Shown here: one piece after another, positions 18,901-27,459 of the stretch
Layout: every line of letters starts with the position of its first letter
How positions within the stretch are numbered: position 1 is the first letter of the stretch
Assembly: GCA_016716065.1 (NCBI GenBank)
Contig: JADJXA010000001.1
Span: 620,001 to 684,000, forward strand
Direction of reading: 5' to 3'
DNA: 64,000 bases
Source: Candidatus Leptovillus gracilis
GTDB lineage: Bacteria > Chloroflexota > Anaerolineae > Promineifilales > Promineifilaceae
The notes under the pieces: generated by a model
The model's input: the letters and a program-made list of their open reading frames with translations, nothing else
What the model was told of the DNA's origin: nothing
Databases searched by the model: none
Position numbers and translations under genes: made by a program

Positions 18901-19085
18901 TAACCTTCGGCGTAAATGTTGCCAAAATTGCTGCGCATGGCCTCGCGCACAGCCTCCGGCGAAGCGCTTTCGGAGGCGATGAGGATGATGGTGTTGTCCT
19001 GGCGTTCATCCTCGCGTTGTAACAACTGCGACAAATCGGGGTCTAAATCGGCCACCGAACCGTGAAAAAGATAGTTCTTAGACAT
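15951..19085 (-). CDS. Serine hydroxymethyltransferase fused to glycine-cleavage T-protein
   Basis: One 1,044-residue chain joins two folate-dependent enzymes of glycine metabolism. Residues about 10-470 are serine hydroxymethyltransferase, with the PLP lysine in VTTTTHKSLCGPRGAM, and IIVAGYSAYP and FPGEQGGPH motifs. Residues about 475-600 form a linker that resembles a partial GcvT fold (ELLNNALSSDVLAL, WLSALSDGYVLF). Residues about 655-1040 are aminomethyltransferase GcvT, with GGYEMPVWY, DGSVVDDLMIYR and NASNNDKDWAWL. Together they would make and consume 5,10-methylene-tetrahydrofolate between glycine and serine. The ATG at 19085 follows GGAG. These proteins are normally separate. No stop or frameshift interrupts the join. 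GcvP and GcvH are not in the window. Confidence 0.9.
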   Translation of the reverse strand: MSKNYLFHGSVADLDPDLSQLLQREDERQDNTIILIASESASPEAVREAMRSNFGNIYAEGYPREESRRQSQADIMDLDLELAHYRRYSDPRYYKGVEYADMLEALTRRRAAELFAANGITADQLYVNVQPLSGAPANSAVYTALLQPGDTIMGLNLNDGGHLSHGARVNRSGKIYNSVPYFVDPHSEVLDYEAIEKLALESRPHIIVAGYSAYPKIVDWQRFRAIADQCGAIFMADIAHISGLVAAGVHPSPIGIADVVTTTTHKSLCGPRGAMVMTHKVDLARKLDRAVFPGEQGGPHLNTMAALAVALKLAKTDQFHELQERIVHNAQRLGAKLQEHGLRLVGGQSENHLLLVDTKSVQANGEHLSGDMAARILDVAGIVVNRNTIPGDKGALNPTGLRLGTVWISQLGFGDAEVDLLAEAITTTLNGCTPFTYLALGGKEKARAKVDYAALQRAREIVRQLRGTVKPAANSRLVEVRGAAARELLNNALSSDVLALQDNESQVTHVYAPGLSAEGVLYRHGADLYHLIFANKQEAQDTAVWLSALSDGYVLFQDVYAKLPGPVAIRTLEPENLLEKGASAIMGGIMELAQAVSGQTDPTAVAASKPYFIGCENHTDGDALPAFTWEEPADPPMKRTNLYDTHVAMGGRMIPFGGYEMPVWYSSVSEEHQAVREAAGLFDATHMGVLDASGPQVVEFLNAVTTNDASSLAVGQSHYTYFLLPDGSVVDDLMIYRVAAERFMIVVNASNNDKDWAWLNAVNEGRVCIDETRPFARIQHPITLRDLRDPAHGADCRVDVPLQGPQSRDILLTLIDDPAFARRLKALPWAGVTSGQLAGLDVVVSRTGYTGERIAYEIFVHPDKSPELWQKLIAAGEPFGIRPCGLAARDSTRTEAGLPLYGHELAGDLGLNPADAGFGSYVKLWKPFFVGRSAFIAYEAKRDRVITRFRMNEKGVRRPESGDPVLDRRGKVIGRVTSCAIDGEGYLLGQAVLPVMMSEVGTAVYIYQLGGGQRPIRVPEVGLGARLPIPDAATVLTRFPVRRK

Positions 19086-19283
19086 GATGTTCTCCTGGGA
19101 ATGCGGTTTCTTGGGTGGGAAACGAGGATAGCCCAAACACGGCCGTCGGGCGTGGTCAGGCGGCTTCTAATTCCCTATATTTTGCTGTATTGCTTTGTAA
19201 AGGAAGTGGGAAAACTCAACCTCTCGTCGCCTGAATTGTAACAGGAAATGGACAATTGTGGCACTGTTTGACGCCCATGTGTG

Positions 19284-19289
19284 TATAAT
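19284..19289 (+). promoter_or_regulatory. TATAAT -10 box directly before tyrA
   Basis: A perfect TATAAT ends ten bases before the tyrA ATG. Transcription starting about seven bases downstream would leave a leader of only two or three bases, and no Shine-Dalgarno precedes the ATG. The -35 element is not clear. Confidence 0.5.
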
Positions 19290-19298
19290 CGGCGCACG

Positions 19299-20180
19299 AT
19301 GTTGAACGCAAGGGTGACGATTGTTGGCCTGGGGTTGATGGGGGGATCGCTGGCGTTGGCGCTGCGATTGGCGCAGCGATTGGCGACGGAGCCGACCGCC
19401 ACCCATCTAACGGTAGTGGACGCCAATCCGGCGACGCGGCAGGCGGCGGCGCGGCTGGCGGATGTGGTAACGGCCGATTTTGCCGCCGGTGTAGGCGACG
19501 CCGATTTGGTGATTCTGGCGACGCCGGTGCGCAGCATCATCGGGCTGCTGGCAGAGTTGGCGCGGCTGCGGCCAGAGGGCTGCATGGTGCTGGACCTGGG
19601 CAGCACGAAGGGCGATATTTGCCGGGCGATGGCGGCGCTGCCACTGGGCTTTCAGGCGATTGGCGGGCATCCGATGTGTGGTAAGGAGACGGCCGGGTTT
19701 AGCGCGGCGACACCGGATTTGTACCGGGACAAGACGTTTGTTTTGTGCCAGAATGAGCGGACGACGACGGCCGTTGAAGGGTTGGTCTTGGAGCTGTTGG
19801 CAATTGTGGGGGCACGGCCGTTATTCCTGCCGCCCGATGTGCATGATACGATTGTCGCCGGGGTGAGCCATCTGCCTTACGTGGTGGCCGCGGCGCTGAT
19901 GCGCACGGCCGCTGCCCTGCGCGACGATCGGGCCTGGGCAGTCAGCGCCTCCGGCTTCCGCGACACATCGCGGGTGGCGGGCACGGACCCCAGGATGATG
20001 TTGGATATTTTGTTGACGAATAGGACGGCCGTTTTAGCCCAATTGCAGGGGTATCAGGACGAATTAAACCGGGTCGTCACCCTGCTGCAAACTGGCGATG
20101 AAGCGGCCCTGACCGCCTGGCTGACCGAAACACAACGCCAATACCGGGAATATCGAACGATGAACGAGGAGGGAAGATGA
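19299..20180 (+). CDS. tyrA: Prephenate/arogenate dehydrogenase
   Basis: A 293-residue cytoplasmic dehydrogenase of tyrosine biosynthesis, oxidatively decarboxylating prephenate or arogenate with NAD(P). The Rossmann motif VTIVGLGLMGGSLALAL opens the protein. DLGSTKGDI and GGHPMCGKETAGF are the TyrA catalytic signatures (the His of GGHPM is conserved). HLPYVVAAAL and SGFRDTSRVAGTDP mark the dimer domain. There is no chorismate mutase or ACT domain. The ATG at 19299 was preferred to an in-frame start at 19281, which lies across the -10 box. It diverges from the glyA-gcvT fusion and is followed after 39 bp by the PII-like gene. Prephenate versus arogenate preference is unknown. Confidence 0.88.
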   Translation: MLNARVTIVGLGLMGGSLALALRLAQRLATEPTATHLTVVDANPATRQAAARLADVVTADFAAGVGDADLVILATPVRSIIGLLAELARLRPEGCMVLDLGSTKGDICRAMAALPLGFQAIGGHPMCGKETAGFSAATPDLYRDKTFVLCQNERTTTAVEGLVLELLAIVGARPLFLPPDVHDTIVAGVSHLPYVVAAALMRTAAALRDDRAWAVSASGFRDTSRVAGTDPRMMLDILLTNRTAVLAQLQGYQDELNRVVTLLQTGDEAALTAWLTETQRQYREYRTMNEEGR

Positions 20181-20219
20181 ACGCCTCCATTCCTCGTTCC
20201 TTGTTATCAGGAGGATGTG

Positions 20220-20576
20220 ATGTACATGCTGATGATGGTGCTGGACGACAGCACCCGGTTGAATGAGGTGCTGCAAGCGTGGACCAACGCCGGGGTCAAG
20301 GGGGTGACAATCATCGAAAGCACCGGCCTGAACCGCATTTTGCCGCGTGAAACGCCGCAAAAGATGTACGCCGGTTTTAGCCAGCTTTTTGGCAGCGGCC
20401 GGGTGGGGCACAATACCTTGTTTGCCGTCATTGAGGATGTGGCCCAGGCGGAAACGGCCGTTGCCGCCACCGAAACCGTCCTCGGCGACCTGCGCCAACC
20501 GCACACCGGCATCGTCTTTATGGTCCCGGTGATAAAAACCTGGGGTCTACCTGATCCGTATGCTGGAGAGCAGTAG
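20220..20576 (+). CDS. Small PII-like protein
   Basis: A 118-residue protein resembling the nitrogen-regulatory PII fold. It starts YMLMMVLDDSTRLNEVLQAW, then GVKGVTIIESTG, and ends in VIKTWGLPDP, a ferredoxin-like beta-alpha-beta arrangement. The T-loop tyrosine and the canonical PII signatures are not visible, so it is a distant member at best. AGGAGG (20209-20214) supports the ATG at 20220. It lies between tyrA and a cation antiporter in the same direction. A role as a small-molecule sensor is a guess. Confidence 0.55.
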   Translation: MYMLMMVLDDSTRLNEVLQAWTNAGVKGVTIIESTGLNRILPRETPQKMYAGFSQLFGSGRVGHNTLFAVIEDVAQAETAVAATETVLGDLRQPHTGIVFMVPVIKTWGLPDPYAGEQ

Positions 20577-20577
20577 T

Positions 20578-20632
20578 CAATTGACAATTGACAATTGACA
20601 ATTGACAATTATCAATTGACAACAATTAGCAA
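20578..20632. repeat. Heptad-phased repeat (CAATTGA)
   Basis: Four perfect CAATTGA units, a CAATTAT, a fifth CAATTGA and two degenerate units run in 7-bp phase from just after the PII-like stop to two bases before the antiporter ATG. The region offers no Shine-Dalgarno, so the repeat itself forms the antiporter's leader. Confidence 0.8.
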
Positions 20633-20634
20633 CT

Positions 20635-21630
20635 ATGGTCTGGATACAATTTCTCATTACGTCGGCGATTGTGGTGTGGGCGGCGATTAAGCTGGCCGAG
20701 TATGGCGATGTGATCGCTGTGCGGACGAAGCTGGGCGGCCTGTTTGTGGGCACAATTTTTCTGGCCGGGGCAACATCACTGCCAGAAATGATTGCCTCTA
20801 TCAGCTCTTTTCGTCTGGGGCAGCCGGATTTGGCCGCCGGTAATTTTTTCGGCAGCAATATGGTCAATATGGTGCTGTTGGCAATTGTGGACCTGGTGAA
20901 TTACCAGGTCCCGCTGCTGCGGCGCGTTGCCGTGAGCCATGCCCTGACAGCGGCTCTGACCACGATATTGATGCTGGTGGCCGTCATTTTTATGCTGGCG
21001 AACATCAGTGTGATGATTGGCTGGGTGGGCATCGAGAGCATTTTACTTATCTTGCTGTACTTTGGCGGTATCTGGATGATTCAGCGCGAGAACCGGGGGG
21101 CGGCGGTGGTGGCAACGGCCGTTGCCCCTGAACCTGCCCCTGGTTTTCCCAGCCTGCGCCGCGGCGCTTTGGGGTTTGCGGCGGCGGCGGTGGTGTTGAT
21201 GGCGGCCGTGCCATTGTTGGTTAGCAGCACCGCCGCCATCGCTGTACTCACCGGGCTGAGCGGCGGTTTTGTGGGTACGGCGCTGTTGAGCGTGGTCACG
21301 TCGCTGCCGGAACTGCTGGCGGCGCTGGCGGCTGTGCGTATCGGCGCGTTCGACATGGCGGTGGGCAACCTGATTGGTTCCAGTGTGTTTAACATGCTGG
21401 CGTTGGGATTTGCCGATTTCTTTTACGTCAACGGCCGTTTCCTGGGCGACATTGACGACAGCTTCGTTCTGGTAGCTGTCCTGGGCATCCTGCTAACCAA
21501 TATGGCGCTCGTTGGCAACCTGGCCCGGGTGGAACGCAAATTCCTGTTCATCGAACTGGACGCCGTCGCCATTATCGTTGTTTATTTGTTGGCTATGTAT
21601 CTCCTTTTCCTTAACGGCATTGGCATATAA
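20635..21630 (+). CDS. CaCA-family sodium/calcium antiporter
   Basis: A 331-residue membrane antiporter with about ten hydrophobic segments and the two inverted alpha-repeats of the family. The first is GATSLPEMIASISS with GNFFGSNMVNM; the second is VTSLPELLAALAAVR with GNLIGSSVFNM. The Glu of each SLPE motif should bind the cation. It is expected to exchange Ca2+ for Na+ or H+ at the cytoplasmic membrane. A short cytoplasmic loop between the repeats is rich in Ala and Pro. The start codon immediately follows the heptad array and lacks a ribosome-binding site. Confidence 0.88.
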   Translation: MVWIQFLITSAIVVWAAIKLAEYGDVIAVRTKLGGLFVGTIFLAGATSLPEMIASISSFRLGQPDLAAGNFFGSNMVNMVLLAIVDLVNYQVPLLRRVAVSHALTAALTTILMLVAVIFMLANISVMIGWVGIESILLILLYFGGIWMIQRENRGAAVVATAVAPEPAPGFPSLRRGALGFAAAAVVLMAAVPLLVSSTAAIAVLTGLSGGFVGTALLSVVTSLPELLAALAAVRIGAFDMAVGNLIGSSVFNMLALGFADFFYVNGRFLGDIDDSFVLVAVLGILLTNMALVGNLARVERKFLFIELDAVAIIVVYLLAMYLLFLNGIGI

Positions 21631-21716
21631 GGCCACTGTTTTACCTGATTTGATGGCGCAAAACGGCCGTTTACCATGTACAAGCGCACAGAAATCGAGG
21701 AACGAGTTACACATTT

Positions 21717-21750
21717 AGATTGGACAAATCTCAGAAGGTTTGTCCAATCT
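21717..21750. terminator. Conserved 3' hairpin AGATTGGACAAA/TTTGTCCAATCT
   Basis: A 12-bp perfect stem, about 85 bp after the antiporter stop. An almost identical element, including flanks, follows the gene ending at 62,434, and a related palindrome lies at 30,658. No T-run follows on the plus strand. Its recurrence after genes suggests a 3'-end or terminator element. Confidence 0.55.
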
Positions 21751-21773
21751 TGCGTATAAAAGGATTGTAACCT

Positions 21774-24097
21774 GTGCGATGGTGGGAATGGGTTTTGTTG
21801 GGCCTGGGGCTGCTGGCCTTTGCCGCGCAGGCGGCGCTGGCTTCGCCGCTGAAGTCGGCGGCGTTTGATGAGGAGTACCATATCGCCGCCGGGTACGCCT
21901 ACCTGAAAACCGGCGATTTTCGCCTGTCCACCAGCCACCCGCCGCTGGTGGACGTGTTCGGCGCGCTGCCCCTGCTGTTCTTGGAGGGCATCGTGCTGCC
22001 CACCGACCACCCTTCTTGGGCGCAAAGCGACTACTTTATCTTCTCCGACGTGTTTTTGTGGCAGGCCAATGAGAATCCACAGCAGATGTTGGTGTACGGC
22101 CGTCTCGCCATCATCAGCCTTGCCACCCTCCTGGCCGCCGTCCTGTTTGTGTGGGCGCGGCAAATGGCCGGGCCGGCCGCCGGTTGGATCGCCCTCGTCC
22201 TGGCCGCCTTCGAGCCGAACCTTATCGCCAGCGGCCGTTTGTTAACCACCGATTTGGGTCTGGCGCTGCTGCTGACGATGACCATGTGGCGGCTGTGGTT
22301 GTGGTTGGAACGGCCGTCGCGCCTCAATTTGCTGTGGGTGGGCATCCTGGCCGGTGGCGCGATGGCTGCCAAATTCACCGGGCTGATGGTCTGGCCGATG
22401 ATTGTGGGCGTGGCGCTGGCGTGGCGCGTGGCGGCTGGCGAGCAGCCAATGACGGCCGGCGGCTGGTCGGCGCTTATTCGCTCGCTTTTGTCCCTGGCGG
22501 TTGTCGCTTATGCCACCCTGTGGGCCATCTACCGCTTTGACGTGGGTCTCATTCCCGGCAGCCGCTTCCCCTGGCCCATTCCCGCGCCCTTTTACCCGTA
22601 CAGCCTGTGGGACACGTTTATGGTCATTGAAGAGCAGCCCAAAGCGGCCTACCTGCTGGGGGAAGTGTCCGACCGGGGTTGGTGGAGTTATTTCCCGGTG
22701 GCCCTGGCGCTGAAAACGTCGCTGCCACTGTTGGGTTTAACGGCCGTTGGCCTGTTCATCGCCGTCAAAAAAAAGGGATGGGGCAAAACGGCCGTTCTCT
22801 GGCTGCCCCCCTTGCTCTTTATGCTCCTGGCAATGACCGGTCGCATCACCATTGGCTACCGCCACATTTTGCCTGTTGTGCCCTTCCTCATCATGCTGGC
22901 GGCGCAAATTGGACAAAAACTGTCGGCAGATAACATCACCGAGGCACGGAGGCAAAAAATCAAAAAACTTCCGTGCCCTCCGTGCCTCCGTGGTGCAAAC
23001 TTCTCCTTCTTCTCTCTTCTGATTGCCTTGCTGCTGGTGTGGCATATGGTCGGGTCGCTGCGTTTGTGGCCGCATCAGGAGGCGTATTTTAATGAACTGG
23101 CCGGCGGGCCGGAAAACGGCCGTACCCTGCTGGTAGATTCCAACGTGGATTGGGGCCAGGACCTCATCCTGCTGCGCCAGCTGTTGCTTGAGCAGGGCAT
23201 AAACCAGGTGTACCTGGGCTATTTTGGCACGGCGCTGCCAGAGAAATACGGCATTGCCTACCAGCCCATTCCCGGCTTTATCCGTTTCACCGCCGGGGCG
23301 GAGATAGACGCCTACAACCCGTATACACCGCCGCCTGGCTGGTACGCCATCAGCGAAACGAGCAAACGCCTGGGGCTGATGCTGCAAAACACAGACATCT
23401 ACGCCTATTTTCAGGGCAAAGAGCCGGTGGCCTGCGCCGGGTATTCCATTTGCCTTTACCGGGTAGATTATCCGGCGGCGACGCCATTAGACCGGCTGGT
23501 GGTGAATGACGGCCGTTCCATCGCCGACATTGCGCCAGAGGAACTGGGTGTGTCTGACGGCCGTCGTCTCATCGCCAAATGGGTGCAGGCGCCGGGGGCG
23601 ATTTACCCTCTGGGCGAAGGCTTCACGCCGCCGGAAGGCTTTCAGGCATTGGGCGTTGACTTTGGCGGAGCGTTGACGTTGTTGGGCTATGTGGCGGCTG
23701 GGAAACGGCCGTTGCCCCCGGTCAACCCCTCGCTCTCACCCTCTATTGGCAGGTCGCCTCCGGGCAAGTGGCTGCGCCGCGCCCCAGCCAGGCCGCGCCG
23801 CTGGCCGCCTTCATCCACCTCTCGGCGGCCGCCAAACCCGCGCAGATTGTGGCCCAGTTTGACGGCTGGCCCACTGCCCTGACCGGCCTGGAGAGCGGCG
23901 ACATCATTGCGCAGCCGGTGACGTTGATTCCCGCTTTAGACACGCCGCCGGGTGATTATGTGGTGCGTCTGGGCCTTTACTCGCCCCAATCCGGCCAGCG
24001 CCTGCCCCTGGCAGCCGCACCCGGCGACGCCGCGGACACAGCCAGCCAATCTCTGCGTATCTTCGCTGTCGCCATATCGGACTCCGTCAGGGATTAA
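21774..24097 (+). CDS. Dolichyl-phosphate-mannose-type glycosyltransferase (GT39/ArnT-like), apparent frameshift
   Basis: A membrane glycosyltransferase that would use a lipid-linked sugar. From the GTG at 21774 the chain has about ten membrane segments, with the acidic catalytic motif FDEEYH in the first loop and STSHPPL following. The C-terminal soluble part contains VDSNVDWGQDL. Near 23,702 (GCTGGGAAACG) the frame is lost. Adding one G restores a good continuation, AVAPGQPLALTLYWQVASGQ, that runs to the stop at 24,097; without it the chain reads into poor sequence and stops at 23,882. At 22,941-22,999 a dispersed repeat is inserted in frame between two membrane segments. The 3' end overlaps the convergent dnaE by 11 bp. 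Confidence 0.75.
22941..22999. repeat. CTCCGTG-type repeat inserted inside a gene
   Basis: GAGGCACGGAGGC and GCCTCCGTGGTGC flank an A-rich centre and can pair. The right half matches the intergenic repeat at 8965-9040. It is translated as a Lys/Pro/Cys-rich segment (KKLPCPPCLRG) within the glycosyltransferase and keeps the frame. Confidence 0.65.
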
Positions 24098-27000
24098 GCT
24101 TCTGCACGGCCGCTGCCTGGAACCAGGCCGTACCCCATTCGTCGTGGCGGTAACGGCCGTCTAGCACCACCGCCACACCGACCGGCAAATCACCTCTTTC
24201 TACCCCCTGCACAACGACAAAATCGTCGCCATCATCCAGGAAGTAGCCTTTGCCGCCGGTCCAGCCCGGCAAGCGCGCCCCGGCGATGCGCACAAGCTGC
24301 CCCCGGCTCTGCGGCAGGCGGCGAATGGGCAGCGCCCGCTCGATTTGCCCGGCAAACAAATCCAACGGATGCACGCTGATGGGCAGGCCCAGCAAATGGG
24401 TCTCCCATTCTAGCCGCTGCGCCGCGCTTTCCGGCGCCGGCGTGGCGCGGGCAAAGGCAAAGGCCATCTGCCGGGCGCTGCCCGCCCACCCAATCGCCTC
24501 CGCTTCGGCCAGCAGCGCCGCCCGGCTCTCGCCCAATCCATCCAGCGCCCCGCACTGAATAAGATGGCTGACTTCTTTGGCGTGCAGCGATACCCGCTCC
24601 AACAAATCGGCCAAAGAACTGAACGGCCGTGCCGCCACAATCCCCTTCACCGACTCCCGCCGCACATCGCGCACCTGGCCCAAGCCAAGCCAGAGGATGG
24701 GGGATGGGGGATGGACGATTGAGGATTGGGGGTTAAGGATTGGCAGTTCTGTCAACGTCACCTTACGCCCACTCATGTTCACGTGCGGCGGGCGCACCGG
24801 GATGCCCAAGCGGCGCGCTTCGGCCATGTAGACGGCCGGGTGGTGGAAACCGCCATGGTCGGCCAAACGGGCGCAAAGAAATTCGGCCGGGAAATGGGTT
24901 TTCAGGTAAGCGGAGCGGTAACTGACGTCGGCGTAGGCGGTGGCATGTCCCTGGTTAAAGCCGTACCCGGCAAAGGCGGCCACCTGTTCCCAGAGCGTAT
25001 TGGCCTGTTCCGGCGTAAAGTCTGGGCCATCCGGCGCTTTGCGTTGGCAGCCATGCACAAACGCCAACCGCAGCGCGGCCATTTCGCGCGCCTGGAATTT
25101 GCTCATGCCCTGGCGCAGCCGGTCGGCCTGCGCCCAACTTAGCCCGGCGATTTCCGTGGCGACGCGCAGCACCTGTTCCTGAAACAGCAGCACGCCCTGC
25201 GTTGGCCCTAAAATGGGTTCCAGCGCCGGATGCAGGTACGTGATGGCTTCCTCGCCCCGGTAACGGCGCACAAACGATTTTGCCATGCCGCCGGTGGCCG
25301 GGCCGGGTTTAAAGAAGGCATTGGCGACGGCCAAATCCCACACGGAGCGCGCCTGAAGTTGGCGCAAGGTGCGCTGCGCCCCGGTGGATTCACACTGAAA
25401 GACGCCGATGGTCGTCCCGCGAGCCAATACGTCGCCGGTGGCCTGATCGTTCAGGGAGATGGCTTCCAGGTGGAAGTTAGCGTCGTGGCGGGTGCAGACC
25501 ATTTCGGCGGCGTCGGCCAGCACGGTGAGGGCGCGGATGCCCAGTAAATCTAGCTTGGGCAGGCCGATGGCTTCCACATCGTGGTGGTCGTATTGGGTGG
25601 TGAGGAAGCCTTTGGGCGCAAACTGCACCGGCACAGTGTCCGTCAGTGGACCGGGGGTGATAATGAGACCGCCAGGATGGATGCTGAGGTGATGGGGCTG
25701 CCCCACCAGTCGGAAGGCCAGGCGGAACACATTTTTGCTTTTGTCGTCGTCGAGTTGGGCGACGATGGCCTCCAGGTCTATCGGTTCGCGGCGGCGCGGG
25801 TCGGGATGCCAGCCGCGTGGGACCAGGGCGGTGAGTTTCTTGATGCCGCTTTCATCGAAGCCAAACGCTTTGGCCGTCTCGCGCACGGCCGATTTGGGCT
25901 GCATGGTGCTGATGGTGGCGACGAGGGCGACGCGGTCGGGGCCGTAGGTGCGGCGCACGTAGTGCAGCACTTCGTCGCGGCGGCGGCTGCAAAAATCGAG
26001 GTCAATGTCTGGCAGACCCTGGCGCGCCGGGTTGAGGAAGCGTTCAAACAACAGGCCGTTGGCGACCGGGTCTACGGTGGTGATGCCCAGGACGTAGGCG
26101 ACCAACGAATCGGCCACGCTGCCGCGGGTGCTGACGGGCACGGCCGTTGCCCGCGCAAAGCGCACAATGTCGGCCACTACCAGGAAGAGCGGCGCAAAGC
26201 CGCAGCGGTTGATGGCGGCAAGTTCGTGGGTCAGGCGGGATGCGTAATTGTCAATTGTCAATTGCCAATTGTCAATTGTCAATTCGTGTTGGTGAATGAC
26301 CAGCTTCTCTTTCAGTCCGGTGGACGCTTGCTCTTGCAACACTGCTTCGGCAGTCTGGCCTTGGGGCAGGGCGAGGGTGGGCCAGAGGGTACGGCCATCT
26401 GGCAGGCTGGGTTGGCATTGGCTGATGATGTCGTGGACGGCCGTCAGCGCTTCGGGGAAGGCGGCGAAGCGTGCGGCGATGTTGGCCGGCGAGAGCCAGT
26501 GGACGGTGCGGGCCGGGTCGAAGGGGATGGCGTCTACGTGACAGTTGGCGGCGATGGCTGCCAGCACGGGCAGCAGCGGTGCATCGTCCGGCGCCAGGCA
26601 GTAGACAGGTTGGGCGACGGCCGGCCGCAGGCCGAAACGCTGGCTGATGGCGCTGATTTCCTGGAGAACGGCCGTATCTTCCGCCCGCTGCCACTCTAAC
26701 CCCACGAACCCGTTCTCTTCAAACAGGCTGCCCAACCGGCCGGCGTAGCGGGCGGCGGCCCGGGCGCTGCCCGCTTGCGCGTAGCGGTACAACCAGCCTT
26801 GCTGGCCGCCGTCCAGGCAAATCAGACCGGCGCGGTGGGCTTTAAGTTCGTCCCATTGCAGCAGAGGCTGCGCCTGCCGTTCCAGGCTGCCTTGCAGCAG
26901 CGAGGTGAGACGGCAGAGGGAGCGGTAGCCTTCTGGTCCATCGGCCAGCAGCACAATCTGGCCGGTAAGCGTTGAGAGGGAGTCTAACCCGGTGGGGTGA

Positions 27001-27239
27001 GGCTCGGGTGGGGGGAGAACGGCCGTCAGGCCAAGAATCGGTTGGATTCCGGCGGCATGGCAGGCGCGGTTAAAGGCGACAGCACCGTAGAGGGCATGGT
27101 TGTCCGTCAGGGCCAGGGCCTTCAGGCCGTCTTGGGCGGCGCGGGCGGCCAACTGGGCCACCGACGCCGTGCCGCCGAGCAGGGAGTAGTGGGAGTGGAC
27201 GCGCAGGTGGGTGAAGCGGGCAGGATTGAGGCTGTTCAT
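24087..27239 (-). CDS. Error-prone DNA polymerase III alpha subunit (DnaE2/ImuC-like)
   Basis: A 1,050-residue C-family DNA polymerase. The N-terminal PHP domain (THLRVHSHYSLLGG, LALTDNHALYG) is present. The polymerase palm has PDIDLDFCSRRRDEV with its catalytic Asp pair, and LPKLDLLGI. The fingers contain FQEQVLRVA. A helix-hairpin and an OB-type end (residues about 960-1050) complete it. The length and the lack of a beta-binding tail beyond the OB fold favour the mutagenic DnaE2 type over replicative DnaE. imuA and imuB are not adjacent. Two heptad arrays are embedded in frame, at about residues 319-331 and 832-848, in probable surface loops. The ATG at 27239 lacks a ribosome-binding site; 27257 is an alternative. 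Confidence 0.85.
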   Translation of the reverse strand: MNSLNPARFTHLRVHSHYSLLGGTASVAQLAARAAQDGLKALALTDNHALYGAVAFNRACHAAGIQPILGLTAVLPPPEPHPTGLDSLSTLTGQIVLLADGPEGYRSLCRLTSLLQGSLERQAQPLLQWDELKAHRAGLICLDGGQQGWLYRYAQAGSARAAARYAGRLGSLFEENGFVGLEWQRAEDTAVLQEISAISQRFGLRPAVAQPVYCLAPDDAPLLPVLAAIAANCHVDAIPFDPARTVHWLSPANIAARFAAFPEALTAVHDIISQCQPSLPDGRTLWPTLALPQGQTAEAVLQEQASTGLKEKLVIHQHELTIDNWQLTIDNYASRLTHELAAINRCGFAPLFLVVADIVRFARATAVPVSTRGSVADSLVAYVLGITTVDPVANGLLFERFLNPARQGLPDIDLDFCSRRRDEVLHYVRRTYGPDRVALVATISTMQPKSAVRETAKAFGFDESGIKKLTALVPRGWHPDPRRREPIDLEAIVAQLDDDKSKNVFRLAFRLVGQPHHLSIHPGGLIITPGPLTDTVPVQFAPKGFLTTQYDHHDVEAIGLPKLDLLGIRALTVLADAAEMVCTRHDANFHLEAISLNDQATGDVLARGTTIGVFQCESTGAQRTLRQLQARSVWDLAVANAFFKPGPATGGMAKSFVRRYRGEEAITYLHPALEPILGPTQGVLLFQEQVLRVATEIAGLSWAQADRLRQGMSKFQAREMAALRLAFVHGCQRKAPDGPDFTPEQANTLWEQVAAFAGYGFNQGHATAYADVSYRSAYLKTHFPAEFLCARLADHGGFHHPAVYMAEARRLGIPVRPPHVNMSGRKVTLTELPILNPQSSIVHPPSPILWLGLGQVRDVRRESVKGIVAARPFSSLADLLERVSLHAKEVSHLIQCGALDGLGESRAALLAEAEAIGWAGSARQMAFAFARATPAPESAAQRLEWETHLLGLPISVHPLDLFAGQIERALPIRRLPQSRGQLVRIAGARLPGWTGGKGYFLDDGDDFVVVQGVERGDLPVGVAVVLDGRYRHDEWGTAWFQAAAVQKLNP
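24695..24743. repeat. Heptad-phased repeat inside dnaE (GGATGGG/GGATTGG)
   Basis: Seven units in 7-bp phase: GGATGGG twice, GGATGGA, CGATTGA, GGATTGG, GGGTTAA and GGATTGG. On the coding strand they are read as a Pro/Ser/Ile-rich segment (LPILNPQSSIVHPPSP), which does not resemble the polymerase family around it. Confidence 0.75.
26247..26281. repeat. Heptad-phased repeat inside dnaE (ATTGTCA)
   Basis: Four ATTGTCA units and one ATTGCCA in 7-bp phase. They encode HELTIDNWQLTIDN in the polymerase. The same sequence, inverted, makes the intergenic array at 20,578. Confidence 0.8.
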
Positions 27240-27459
27240 CGGTGGGGATGATAACATGGAAGGGAACGGCCGTCATGGATGGAGAGGTGGTGGGATGGGA
27301 GGAAAAGTAGTTTACTATCGTGGGTTCCGCAGGTGAATATAGTAATATGGTCATACGGCTAGGGCTACAGCAATACGATACAATGCGTTTTGCAACCTGC
27401 CTTTTATATGCTCACTTCTTTCGGCAAAGTCACTCTTGCTTGCTGTGCAAGAAATTAAC

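Noticed and set aside
20578..20632. CRISPR array
   Set aside because: The tandem heptads have no spacers and no repeats of 23 bp or more, and no cas genes are in the window. The same holds for the other heptad arrays.
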